Assembly: GCA_947247005.1 (NCBI GenBank)
Contig: OX365948.1
Coordinates: forward strand, 13,381,455 to 13,445,454
Length of the DNA: 64,000 nt
Source: Spisula solida
Taxonomy: Eukaryota; Mollusca; Bivalvia; Venerida; Mactridae
Direction of reading: 5' to 3'
A program made the translations under genes and the position numbers. A model generated the notes under the pieces. The model was given only the letters and a program-made list of their open reading frames with translations. It was not told the origin of the DNA and did no database searches. This document shows, one piece after another, positions 53,301 through 62,700 of the stretch; the first letter of the stretch is position 1, and every line of letters starts with the position of its first letter.

Positions 53301-56300
53301 GCAGTGCGCAAGAACCATAACTCTACCTGTCATAGTTTTTGAATTATTCCCTTTGATTGATTTTATTTGAGCATTTCTTGTCCGGAGCATAACTTTGTCA
53401 CCTTAAGTTCAAATGACTCTAGATTTGGTATGCATGTTTCTTGCAATAAGCCGGAGTGCAGTGCGCAAGAACCATAACTCTACCTGTCATAGTTTTTGAA
53501 TTATTTCCCTTTGATTGATTTTATTAGAGCATTTCTTGTCCGGAGCATAACTTTGTCACCTTAAGTTCAAATGACTCTAGATTTGGTATGCATGCTTCTT
53601 GCAATAAGCCGAAGTGCAGTGCGCAAGAACCATAACTCTACCTGTCATAGTTTTTGAATTATTTCCCTTTTATTGATTTTATTAGAGTATTTCTTGTCCG
53701 GAGCAAAACTTTGTCACCTTACGTTCAAATGACTCAAGAATTGATAGGCATGTTTCTTGCAATAAGCCGGAGTGCAGTGCGTAAGAACCATAACTCTACC
53801 TGTCATAGTTTTTGAATTATTTCCCTTTGATTGATAACTCTACCTGTCATAGTTTTTGAATTATTTCCCTTTGATTGATTTTATTAGAGCATTTCTTGTC
53901 CGGAGCATAACTTTGTCACCTTAAGTTCAAATGACTCTAGATTTGGTATGCATGTTTCTTGCAATAAGCCAAAGTGCAGTGCGCAAGAACCATAACTCTA
54001 CCTGTCATAGTTTTTGAATTATTTCCCTTTTATTGATTTTATTAGAGTATTTCTTGTCCGGAGCAAAACTTTGTCACCTTAGGTTCAAATGACTCAAGAA
54101 TTGATAGGCATGTTTCTTGCAATATGCCGGAGTGCAGTGCGTAAGAACCATAACTCTACCTGTCATAGTTTTTGAATTATTTCCCTTTGATTGATTTTAT
54201 TAGAGCATTTCTTGTCCGGAGGATAACTTTGTCACCTTAAGTTCAAATGACTCAAGATTTTGTATGTATGTCTCTTGCAATAAGCCGAAATGCAGTGCGC
54301 AAGAACCATAACTCTGCCTTGCATCGTTTTTTAATTACTTCCCTTAGATTGATTTAATTTGAGCATTTCTTGTCCGGAGGATAACTTTGTCACCATGAGG
54401 TTGAATGACTTGAAACTTGGTATGCATGTTTCTTACCAAAAGTCCAAGTGCAGTACACAAGAAACGTAACTCTACCTTGTGCCATTTTTCAATTTTTTCC
54501 CTTTGATTGATTTTATAAGCATTTCTTGTCCGTGGCATAACTTTGTCACCATAACTAATAATGACTCAAAAATAGGAATGCATGTTTCTTTGCTGTGACA
54601 TGAAGTGCAGTGCGCAAGAATCATAACTCTAGCTTGTGTAGTGTTTGAATGATTCCCTTCAGATTGATTTTATCAGGACATTGTTTTGTCCAGAGCATCG
54701 CTTTGTCGTTTTTAGTTCAGATGACTAGAGAACTCTTGTGAGTCTGATATGTAGCCCTATACTGGATAGTTTTCCATGACAAATGTGCATTTCGTCAGGC
54801 GACACATGCGACTCGCGGAGCTTTTATTATGGACCAGGCTTCCATCGGGGCATAAGCGTTTATTGAAGCAGTCTTGTTTTTTCATAAAAATATAAGAAAA
54901 TTATAATAATGCAGAAGCTTTGTGAATACTGGTCCTAGTTGTTTATGGATCAAGATCAGAAACATATTCTGGACGTTTTGTGTTTGACAATTTTTGGACA
55001 ACAGTTAATGGAATATGGGTATATGACCTAGCATGTCCGTCAAGATTGAAACCTCACAAACCTGTATGAAGCTGCTTGAAAATTGGTGATGTAAAATTAT
55101 TAAACTTTAAGACTTGTTTCAAAATCTAAAATAAAAAGTTTAGACTAGCCCATTATATGATATTATTTTGCTATATATTTTCCAGCTACACCAATCAATG
55201 GAAGAGTTGAAAGAAGAAAACCAGAATCTGTCACTTCTTGCTGGTCAAGCTGAACATCTGGCTTCCATTCTCAATGTAAGTCCAGTATGATTTATCATAT
55301 TATAACATGGTTATTCCCCCCCCCCCCCTTTCAGGTACCAGAAACAGATCTTGTATTGTTTGACTTTATTTTGATAACAAAAGGTGACATACATTAGGAC
55401 TGATCAGAGTTGCAAAAGTTTTCAGCCCAAATTGATTTTGCCAGAAACATTGGACGTTCTGACAGGTCATTTATTGCAGTAAGTTTTCTTTGAATTATCA
55501 ATTTGAACTAACTTGGTCCTTCTGCAAGCAACTAGCTGCTTATCTGCATGTGGATGACACAACCTTAACCAAAATCACAGAAAAACATCACCATTTACCT
55601 GTCTGATCCAGAACCTAACCTGGATTGCTGTGTAAACAATCCAGGACTCTGTCCACTATGCTAAATGCTGTATTAGTGGTAAAGTGAGGCATGTTGAAAT
55701 ATTTGCAAATTTTATACATTCACTATTTCCTCCGACATACATTTTAGCCTACGAGGAAATACAAAAATTGCTATTTTTCCGTACACTAAATATTTAGTCT
55801 GAAATTCAGAATTTGCAAAATCTTTGACACGCAGAAGTATTCGTTGTTTGGTATGATGACTATACAATGTATGTTATATTTGACAGGATGCACTTGGTGA
55901 GGAAGGAGAAAAAGACAAGGAGGACAAAGAAGATGCTACTAAGGAAACAGATGTAACCAAGGATACGGACGATTTAACCAAAGATACGGACGATGTAACT
56001 ACAGATACGGATGATGAATGTAAGACTACAAACACACAAACAACTGATACAACAAGCAATGAAGAGGAAACAAAATCAACACAGCCAGAAACACAAGCAG
56101 AGAATAACAGTAAGTAAAATTTCGGTCAAGTCTGTTTGCCTTAAGCTCTACATGTTCACCACCATAGCGAGTACATGTATATCTGATTAGTCTATAGGTT
56201 TGCCCTCCGTCCGTCTGTCCATCCTGTCAAAAAATCTGGATCCTGACATAGCTCAAACAGTTTCCAAGCTAGGTTTAAAAAACTTGGTGTGTGGATAGGG

Positions 56301-57756
56301 AACAATAAGGAGATAATGCATGTCTAAAAATATTTTGATTGGAACATAAATTGTGGTTGCTATGGAGACAGGAAGTGAAAATATGTTCAAAGTCTTGATC
56401 CTGCCATAACTCGAACAGTTTCCAAGCTATGTTTATGAAACTTAGGATAGGGGTAGGTGCCAATCAGCATGCCCAGTCATGCAAAATCCTGCATTTTTCA
56501 CGCAGAAAACACGATGTTCGCGCAAGTTTTTCAATGTCTGTGCGTGCCAGTTCGCATTTTGTTGGGGCCGACTAAAACACAATCTCGGCAAAACTTTTAG
56601 CAGTCAGCTACCTAAAGCCAAATAAACGCTTGCTTTTTAATCCAAAATCGTTAAATGACCTGCATCAAACGTCCAGACGATCTAGACTCATTTGTATTGA
56701 GTCCAAGTGCCGATGCACTATTTCTACTAATCAATCAAGTGAATGAGGTCGTCATTTGGTCATAACAGCATGTTATTACCAGTGCGAAGGTAAACTGAAA
56801 CAATATTGCGTGTGTTATCATAAATTTAGGATAAAACATTTTGGAAAGTTCGCGCAAATTGGCAGCCATTATTTTAAGAATGTTTAGAAACCCATACATG
56901 GACCGAAAATACGTTCACGAATCAGATACGATTTACCTCCCTTACCATATACGAAAATTACAGTACCCACGTTTTTGGGCGTGTACCCACTTTTTCCAAA
57001 ACTAGTGGGTATGTATAGCCACTTTAAAATTTCAGTGGGCATGCTGGCCAATAAGGAGATTATGCCCATCTAAATATCTTTTGATTCTGACAAAAATTGT
57101 GGTTGCTATGGCAACAGAAACATTGGAAATAATTTTAAAGGTCATGGCTTCAAACTGGTAGGGGACTTTTGTATTGGTTGCAATTCTTAGTGACTTGTTT
57201 TAAAATAACTTGGTACAAAGTATCCACCATGGTGAGTTTGTGTGTCACCTTAGAGACAGGGTCCCTTGAAGGTCAAGGTCACAATAAGCTCAAGATCAAA
57301 ATGAATATTAGAGACTGTCTTCAGAATGCCTTGGCGCTTTTTCAATTAGCATAGACTATGGCTGTTTGCTATTGCTGGCATGTGGCTCATAGGATCCAGG
57401 TTCCAAGCTTAAAGATCAAGGATACAGTGTTAAACAATGGATGTTAAAGGCTTATTCCCAGGTTGTATTTTATGTCTCCCACATAGATTCAATGGTCGAG
57501 GCATATTGCCTTTGTGCTGGACATCTGTCTGGGTGGTTGTTTATCCACCAGCTCCTGTTCTGCTAAACCATTTGTCAGATTTCAGTTAAACTTCATACGA
57601 ATAGTATCTACCAAGCGTTGTTGTGCATACTGTCAGGAACTTAAGGTTGAATTCTTATTGCTGGAGTTATCGCCCTTTATTGATAAAAAATGTACTAGTA
57701 GACATTATATCACATTTTATCTTCAACAGTAGTTACCTTTTGATTTTTCAGGTTGA
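44321..57756 (+). CDS. GMNN: Geminin, DNA replication-licensing inhibitor (7 coding exons)
   Basis: Joined exons 44321-44386, 48432-48518, 51042-51303, 52345-52427, 55186-55275, 55887-56109 and 57752-57756 give 271 residues with consistent phases and GT-AG introns. Geminin binds Cdt1 and blocks MCM loading in S and G2 until the APC/C destroys it; it acts in the nucleus. Visible hallmarks: KEN box (12-14), destruction box R33-K-T-L36 in KTLKTLQ context, a basic segment at about 52-68, the sequence VDQEAYDLMVK just before the core, then PESYWRELAEERR and a coiled coil at about 150-195 ending LASIL, and an acidic Thr/Asp-rich tail. Human geminin, as I recall it, shares RRTLKMIQ, SFDLMIK, QYWKEVAEKRR and ALKENEKLH. 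The coiled coil is about one heptad shorter, and the protein is longer (271 against about 209) through the middle and tail. The relatives Multicilin and GEMC1 were considered; the N-terminal degrons and YDLM motif favour geminin. Confidence 0.92.
44505..44930. repeat. Minisatellite in geminin intron 1, ~36-bp unit
   Basis: Degenerate unit 'gggcccacagggactaggca' plus 'ttgagtggtgggttga', about 11 copies of uneven length. The minus-strand open frame at 44515-44862 is a by-product. Confidence 0.88.
45051..45399 (-). mobile_element. TIR element copy 2, inverted, in geminin intron 1
   Basis: The reverse complement of the element at 43306-43838, with the centre shortened by about 180 bp. Shared landmarks: 'attacggaattaattt', 'cgaatgtacgtcaggg', 'aataatcgcgatta', 'ccccctgaccgtgag'. 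Confidence 0.75.
45478..45595 (-). mobile_element. tRNA-derived SINE head, decayed
   Basis: The minus strand reads 'gcctggctagctcagttggc' plus 'agagcaaaggacaggc', a clear A box (TAGCTCAGTTGG), and 'ggtgtttgagtcagg', a weakened B box. The anticodon arm is expanded and does not fold as a tRNA, so it is a SINE remnant and not a tRNA gene. Confidence 0.6.
45600..46033. other. Intron 1 sequence, nothing recognised
   Basis: Unique-looking intronic sequence of geminin intron 1 between the SINE and the Helentron-like element. Confidence 0.4.
46034..48113 (+). mobile_element. Helentron-like non-autonomous element, 145-bp tandem core
   Basis: Begins with the hairpin GCTCACCTGTCACAAAGTGA continuing CAAGGTGAGC, then 'cgtccgtccgtcc', then about 13-14 tandem units of 145 bp ('actagaggtcacaattttg', 'ggtcacaatgatcatctc', 'ggggtcaaaaactaggtcac'). 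It ends with the hairpin AGGGCCCTTTGGGCCCT at 48092-48108. Tandem core, head hairpin and terminal hairpin match what I know of 'pearl'/HINE elements of bivalves. No helicase is encoded, so it would move only in trans. A three-unit block (435 bp) is duplicated within it. Confidence 0.8.
48432..48518 (+). CDS. GMNN: Geminin exon 2 (residues 23-51), destruction box
   Basis: Acceptor TTACATTTCAG, donor GAG|GTAACT, both phase 0. Encodes MNERKTLKTLQL, with the RxxL destruction box at R33 to L36. Confidence 0.9.
48772..50814. mobile_element. Outer TIR element in geminin intron 2, enclosing the foldback
   Basis: Left 'ctactggctggcgaccacc' plus 'aaatccggac' and right 'gtccggatgtaggacgcctg' plus 'ccagta' are imperfect inverted repeats of about 28 bp. 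'aatccggac' also occurs a second time near each end (48811, 50586). No transposase frame is visible. The 1.2-kb foldback lies within, so this is probably a nested insertion. Confidence 0.5.
49288..50506. repeat. 1.2-kb foldback (giant inverted repeat)
   Basis: Outer arms 'ttacggaatcctgttagtgc' and complement match inward for about 590 bp on each side with only scattered mismatches, meeting at a short loop near 49910-49955. The arms consist largely of variations of 'cgagacacgagaatt' and 'gcgatatttaaa', giving a high density of CG dinucleotides compared with the surrounding DNA. Small open frames on the minus strand (49910-50288) come from this repetition. Confidence 0.93.
51042..51303 (+). CDS. 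GMNN: Geminin exon 3 (residues 52-138)
   Basis: Acceptor GCCTGTTTCAG; donor AAAG|GTACTG, phase 1. Encodes a basic segment (KSMHKSRIVPSKKPLKIF), a linker rich in Thr, Glu and Gly, and the conserved VDQEAYDLMVK that precedes the Cdt1-binding core. This middle region is longer than the human one as I recall it. Confidence 0.92.
51304..52344. other. Geminin intron 3
   Basis: About 1 kb, AT-rich with no obvious element. A duplicated 'cgcattacgtattacgcatt' occurs near 51662. Confidence 0.6.
52345..52427 (+). CDS. GMNN: Geminin exon 4 (residues 139-166), start of the core
   Basis: Acceptor CTTTATAATTATAG; donor GAAGTG|GTAAAA, phase 0. Encodes PIPESYWRELAEERRLSL and then EALSENEV: the Tyr-Trp motif and the first coiled-coil turns, the most conserved part of the family. 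Confidence 0.95.
53146..54830 (+). mobile_element. Helentron-like element, 158-bp tandem core, in geminin intron 4
   Basis: Starts with the hairpin TGTCGCCTGAAAAGGCGACA at 53150-53169, then a GGC-rich run, then ten units of about 158 bp starting 'tccggagcataactttgtca' (53224, 53381, 53539, 53697, 53899, 54057, 54215, 54373, 54529, 54689). One unit carries a 44-bp internal duplication (spacing 202). It closes with 'tcaggcgacac' at 54795, the complement of the start. Same layout as the element in intron 1 but unrelated in sequence. Confidence 0.8.
55186..55275 (+). CDS. GMNN: Geminin exon 5 (residues 167-196), coiled coil
   Basis: Acceptor ATATATTTTCCAG; donor AAT|GTAAGT, phase 0. Encodes LHQSMEELKEENQNLSLL and AGQAEHLASILN. 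Hydrophobic residues at heptad spacing continue the coiled coil from exon 4. Confidence 0.95.
55887..56109 (+). CDS. GMNN: Geminin exon 6 (residues 197-270), acidic tail
   Basis: Acceptor ATATTTGACAG. Encodes an acidic Thr/Asp/Glu-rich tail with three tandem seven-residue repeats, VTKDTDD, LTKDTDD and VTTDTDD, from 21-bp units in the DNA. Donor ACA|GTAAGT is perfect and phase 1, but reading straight through gives a stop (TAA) at 56115-56117 two codons later. Confidence 0.85.
56180..57725. repeat. Dispersed repeat fragments in geminin intron 6
   Basis: Several pieces: 'ccctccgtccgtctgtccat' near 56203, two copies of 'gttgctatgg(a/c)(g/a)acag' with 'ataaggagat' (about 56308-56372 and 57052-57120) interrupted by a 500-bp segment containing 'gggcatgctggcc', and 'ttcaatggtcgaggcatatt' near 57487. 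These are non-coding repeat remnants. Confidence 0.5.
57752..57756 (+). CDS. GMNN: Geminin terminal exon, coding part
   Basis: Acceptor TTTTGATTTTTCAG. The two first bases complete a Ser codon with the last base of exon 6 and TGA follows at once. The rest of the exon is 3' UTR under this model. Confidence 0.55.
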
Positions 57757-58186
57757 TGAAAATGGCGAGAGACAGAAGAATACCATTTTTGCACTTAATT
57801 AACAATATGAGTAATTTATTTTGTGCTTAAAATAATGAAATATGGATGATAAATTAAAAGAATTGTCTGAAACTTTTAAATTATGTTTTTAATTTCTTAG
57901 CAAAATTTTTCGTCATTTTGTGTAGTGGTATCCATGTGAGGGACAGTGTTTCTAATGATCTCAAAGTTTATTGTGATATTAATAAATGAAGGATGAATGT
58001 ATGTATGAATATTAAACACACTTTGTTTCTGCACCCACAAGTCCTGTCACAAAGGTCAGGGTAGTGTAAGTAAACATGACTTGCGGAAAAATGTTTTAAC
58101 CTCATTTCTAGTAAGGCTGTATTTTCAAACATAATAATGTGACTTTCAACTTTGTATTGAAATATATGCTTGTGGTAAAGCAAGAT

Positions 58187-58339
58187 CTGGGGTGGTATTC
58201 AATATTAATCTTATTTAATTGGAGAATAAGGATAGCCAATCGTATCGCCTGTTACTGACCAATAGTTCAATATGGTGTGATCTGATTGGTTGTCCTTATC
58301 CTTAAGTCAAGTAAGATCAATATTGAATACAACCCCTGG
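58187..58339. mobile_element. Small TIR element (MITE) in the geminin 3' UTR
   Basis: 153 bp with ends 'ctggggtggtattcaatatt' and complement 'caatattgaatacaacccct' plus 'gg'. The arms also pair inside ('ggataaggacaacc' type). It is a near-complete hairpin. Confidence 0.8.
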
Positions 58340-59235
58340 AGAGGAAACTAGTTATACAACTATAAATATTTTTATTTTGTGTGAATGATGACAGTTTGTC
58401 ATGTTTTGTGTAACATTGTTATATTTATGGGTCAGTAGAGTATAAGTTTGATGTCAAGAAAGACTTTCTTCTTACCTACCCCTTCATATTTCCCTGAATC
58501 CAGATGAGGAATATTTGTGGTTTAGGTATTCAGTAAGTTTCAGTGTTGGTTGTAAAGTTTGTTTTATTCTGAGGTACGGCTGGTTGTATTGTAATGCACA
58601 ATTCATTATTGATCACTTGAGGCTTGATCTGTTCCATCATTTAACCTTTAAAATCCATCACACCAAGCAAGCTGACCAAATAATTTCTTTTATTGCTAGG
58701 ATTTCATTTGATCTTTGAAGTTCTCATCCCTAAAATTTCCAAAAAACGTCTTAATATGTCTGTAAATTTTGGCTCTAAAATGGTTATAATTTAGTACAAA
58801 ATTTGTGATTCTGCACGTGCTACAAGTGAAACACATGTGCCACCTATGTTCCAAATGAAAATGAAAGATAAAAATCAAACCTTCCAATCTTAAGTTCTTA
58901 CCATGCTACCTGTGCCATGAATATTTCTTTGTTTGGCCTTTGGGTATATTGTGTGTTTTGATTATATTGTGAATTTGTGATGAACTTACATTTTAGCAAA
59001 CTGGATCTATTATGTATATGTGTATTTTTGTTTTCATCTTAGTAGTTTACAGTCAATTTCCACTTGGTTACAAAATGTTAAAATAAGTTTTCATTTTTGC
59101 CAGCTCTGTTGTAGGGCATTGCTTGGAATTGCTTTATGAAGGAATACAAATAAAGTGCCTACCTAATTTTTTGTATGAATGTATATTTTTGTATATATTT
59201 TGTAACACGTTATTTTTATTGTACATATGTATTGT

Positions 59236-59241
59236 TTTATT
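59236..59241 (-). terminator. Candidate poly(A) signal of the oxidase gene
   Basis: AATAAA on the minus strand, the first canonical one after the oxidase stop codon at 59651; it implies a 3' UTR of about 430 bp running across the geminin poly(A) signal. Confidence 0.45.
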
Positions 59242-59247
59242 TTTCTG

Positions 59248-59253
59248 AATAAA
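59248..59253 (+). terminator. Geminin distal poly(A) signal
   Basis: AATAAA followed by a T- and GT-containing region; the last canonical signal before the convergent gene. Confidence 0.55.
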
Positions 59254-59650
59254 GATGAAATGCAGCTTGTTGTCCAATTATCCTTTGAGGTCAAGATTGT
59301 CTGATAATTCTGCATTTCTCATTAGTGATTCCAAGAAGTTGAATTTGGCTGATAGGACTAACTAAACCATGGTGTGTCACAACCTTGTCACTTTTATGTA
59401 CCCAACATCTGAACCATACTACAGTTGAAGCAAACTCCTGCTGAGCCATTGTAAAATTGACTAGACGCCGGCATAGAGAACACTGCCCATTTGTTTGCCC
59501 AAGGTTATTATAAGTAAGCAAATCCATTGGATTATGCAAACGTGAAATAATTCAATGTTTTTACAACTAAAATGTAGTCCTTTCATTGGTCATCTTCATT
59601 TATATCTGTAAACTCCTGGCATCAAGTCGGTTGTTGGTAGCCATCATCTT

Positions 59651-59764
59651 TCAAAGACGAGATTTCTTCGTTGACAGAAACTTGTTTACAATTTCAGCAG
59701 CATGAACGGCTGTACCCCATGATAGTCCGATACCATGATGACCATGACCATAGTTGTGTAAAAC
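59651..59764 (-). CDS. DDO: Oxidase last exon
   Basis: Acceptor TTAATACATTCAG. Encodes VLHNYGHGHHGIGLSWGTAV (FAD-contacting signature) and ends KKSRL then TGA. Confidence 0.95.
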   Translation of the reverse strand, partial: VLHNYGHGHHGIGLSWGTAVHAAEIVNKFLSTKKSRL

Positions 59765-62700
59765 CTGAATGTATTAATACAGTATGTAAATTAAGTAGTA
59801 ATTGTTCAAATCAAATCATGGACTGTTGCTACAGTGATTTCTGGCTTCCAGTTTCTTGGAATTATAAATTAGGCTTCACAGAACATCCGCCCATTGAAGC
59901 AATTCAACAAGTTGCATACTCCTAAGGAAGTAAACTAGAAATGGTAAATGCAAAGGTCTTTTGATGCGCTTCGTTCTACTGGAGTTGTTTTCGATTTTGA
60001 ACACATGGTTTATTTACATTTCGTATCTAAGACTTCAGGGATTACTGGAACTTACTGGTATGTAATCAGTTCCGGAACGAACTGTCTCTAATTCCAGACG
60101 TACTGTTTTCCGTACGGGCCGTATTCCTACCCAGCTATGGTCAAACTTTGCTCCCTGTGAATAGAAAATGAGGAATGAATTGTTTTAAATTCTTTAATAC
60201 GCAGGTTATTCTAGCCATACAGTAGCGGAGGTAGCACCTGCACAGTGTGTAAACGAGTAAACTTCCGGTTATCGCAATAAGTCATACATCTTGAATTGTT
60301 CAGTTTCCCAATAAGCCATACAGTGATTGTTTTTACGCTGTGACGTAGCCACCCATGCAATAGACGGACATCTTTAGTAGATCTGTGCACTGTCTTGGAT
60401 ACCATTTTGCGTTTCTCTGAAGATCGAATGTACCACAGGCCTAAGAAATTATATCACAGAATGCAGAGTTTTGAAATTCCCCATCTTCCCGTCATTACTA
60501 TACATAATATATAGTAATGACGGGAAGATGGGGAATTTCAAAACTCTGTACTTTGTGATATAATTTCTTAGGCCTGTGAATGTACATAGCAGATACTTCT
60601 CCAAACGGATAAACAAACATACATGTACCTTTAGGTATGGACACAATTTTTCACACTCGTTCAATATCTGTGCTGTGTTTACAGGATTAATTGATCGATC
60701 TGTGTTCCCTGTTTGATTGATAACCCCGAGATTGACGAACTCTTGTCTGAAACAAGCGGAAATAGTAAAACCATTATCTGGAGGAGTGGAAGGGACAGGT
60801 AATTACGATCGAGATAAACCTCGTGCTTGTAATAACCAAAGTGCAAATTCAGTTGGTGCAACTTATGCTACTGGTGTCAATTACATGAGCAAACAAGCAT
60901 TTAATAATGCGTGTTTTGATTTATGATTATTAAAATATTTACAAATACTTACATTTATTTGTGACTGAAAATTCGAACAACTAGAGTATTTAGTAAGGAC
61001 TACTAGTATCTGATAAAACCACTGCCTTCTTCCACTCCCCTAAAACGCAGTAAAGAGCACATTGTCATATCAATCTGAGAGAGCATACCGTCGACTGAAC
61101 AGCCTAGCCACTATCAGATCCTGTCTTTGTTTTCTGGCCACTTCTTACTTCAGTATACACGATCTTCATAAAAAGTGTTTTAATACTGAATGAAGTAGAA
61201 CATGACATTGTCTTACCCCGGTATGATATAAGTGTTCGGTGAGAGGGTGAAATGTTTGATCCATCGTGCTCGAACCTGTAAACAAATCATAACTCGGTTA
61301 CAAGTGTAAAAAGTACTTGCAAAAGATCGTAAATAACACAAACCTTACAACCTAGGTGAAATTTACTTACTTACTTACTTATATATTTATCTACGGAAAA
61401 CCAACAAAGCTACTAACAAGAATGATCTTCTAGTTCACACAACGTGTTCTATCGATGTTAATCATATGCTAGTAGAAGAATCAGCAATATACAAGAGGAA
61501 CTGATACGTGAATTCGTCGTTTTCAAAATAGTGCCAGAAAAGTGTTAATAATATGAAATGTAGTCAGCAACGATGCTCATCTTGTAAGTCACAAAAGGTT
61601 ATTACTCAACCCGCACAAGATGTCCACTGACAGGAACCAGCTGTGTGTCGTCTGCTAGTAATCGACTTCCGTGACCAGTACAGTTAACAACCATATCATA
61701 CTGACCAATCAGCTGAAATATAATCACAAACTATAATCAGTTACCATAGTGATGACAAATATAAATGTCATCAGCCAGTGACGTCATAGACAAGGTGCCA
61801 TGTTACTGTTAATAAAACTGATATTTAATTGTAAAAAACTTTTATCATCAATAATTGTCTCTTCATATTCAGTTATGCGTGCGTTTTCAATGACTCAATT
61901 ATGCGACCTTAGTTATATCCATTAACAAAGCTCACTTGGTTTCAACTCGCGGTAAATTTATGATTTGCCCTTAGTCACTGATCGACCCGGGTACTGAAGA
62001 AAGTATTTCCAGTACCCGGGTCTATCAATACAATACAATACAATACAATACAATACAATATCTTTATTTAGTCAGGTTACATTTGTAACAACAGACAATA
62101 CAAAATGTTACAACAAAAAACATGCACATGGGTAACAACAACAAGGTAACAGTAGTGTAAAGTTTACAATATATTTTTAATTGTTCTGGTAAGTTTGAGT
62201 AAATTACTTACACATTTGTGTATTTGGTATAAATTAGATATTTGACGGGGACAGCGATATTCACTGTCATATTTATATTATTGATTTTGTGTGTGTACGG
62301 ATGACGTAAAAATTAAAAGGTCATTATAGCACGTGAAAATCATGGAGTGATACTGTTGAGTAAATATGGAATGTCATTGACTCGTCGATATTATGGTTTT
62401 CGGTAGTTTGCACGAGAAAAGAGTGCAGCGTTGGGAGAATTTAGCGTTATGAATGGGAGTAGAGCACGTTGTAATGTTTTGATACACAGGCTTTATCATT
62501 TACGGCGAGTTGAAACCAAAAGCCAATGAGCTTACCTCGTGAAAACTGCTCACATGTCTGTGCACAATCTTTCCGCCATTTTCTTCGAACCTGTCATAAA
62601 AAATCGTCACTGAGTACTAGTAGACTAACGATTATGATTCTAGCCAATCGTTTATGGTAGGCTGGTTGAATTAACTGAGTGTTAGACGTGTATCAATATG

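Larger units (their letters stand above)
57757..59275 (+). other. Geminin 3' UTR (predicted)
   Basis: About 1.5 kb without coding potential. Canonical AATAAA signals at 57981-57986, 59149-59154 and 59248-59253 suggest alternative 3' ends; the longer forms would include a TIR element. Confidence 0.6.

Noticed and set aside
52345..55275. Multicilin or GEMC1 in place of geminin
   Set aside because: The end of the coiled coil (HLAS-I/V-L) recalls Multicilin, but the short protein with KEN and RxxL degrons and the YDLM motif fits geminin; no Multicilin C-terminal domain follows.
60449..60664. 71-codon minus-strand open frame
   Set aside because: Runs through a hairpin repeat and into a real oxidase exon in continuity with its intron.
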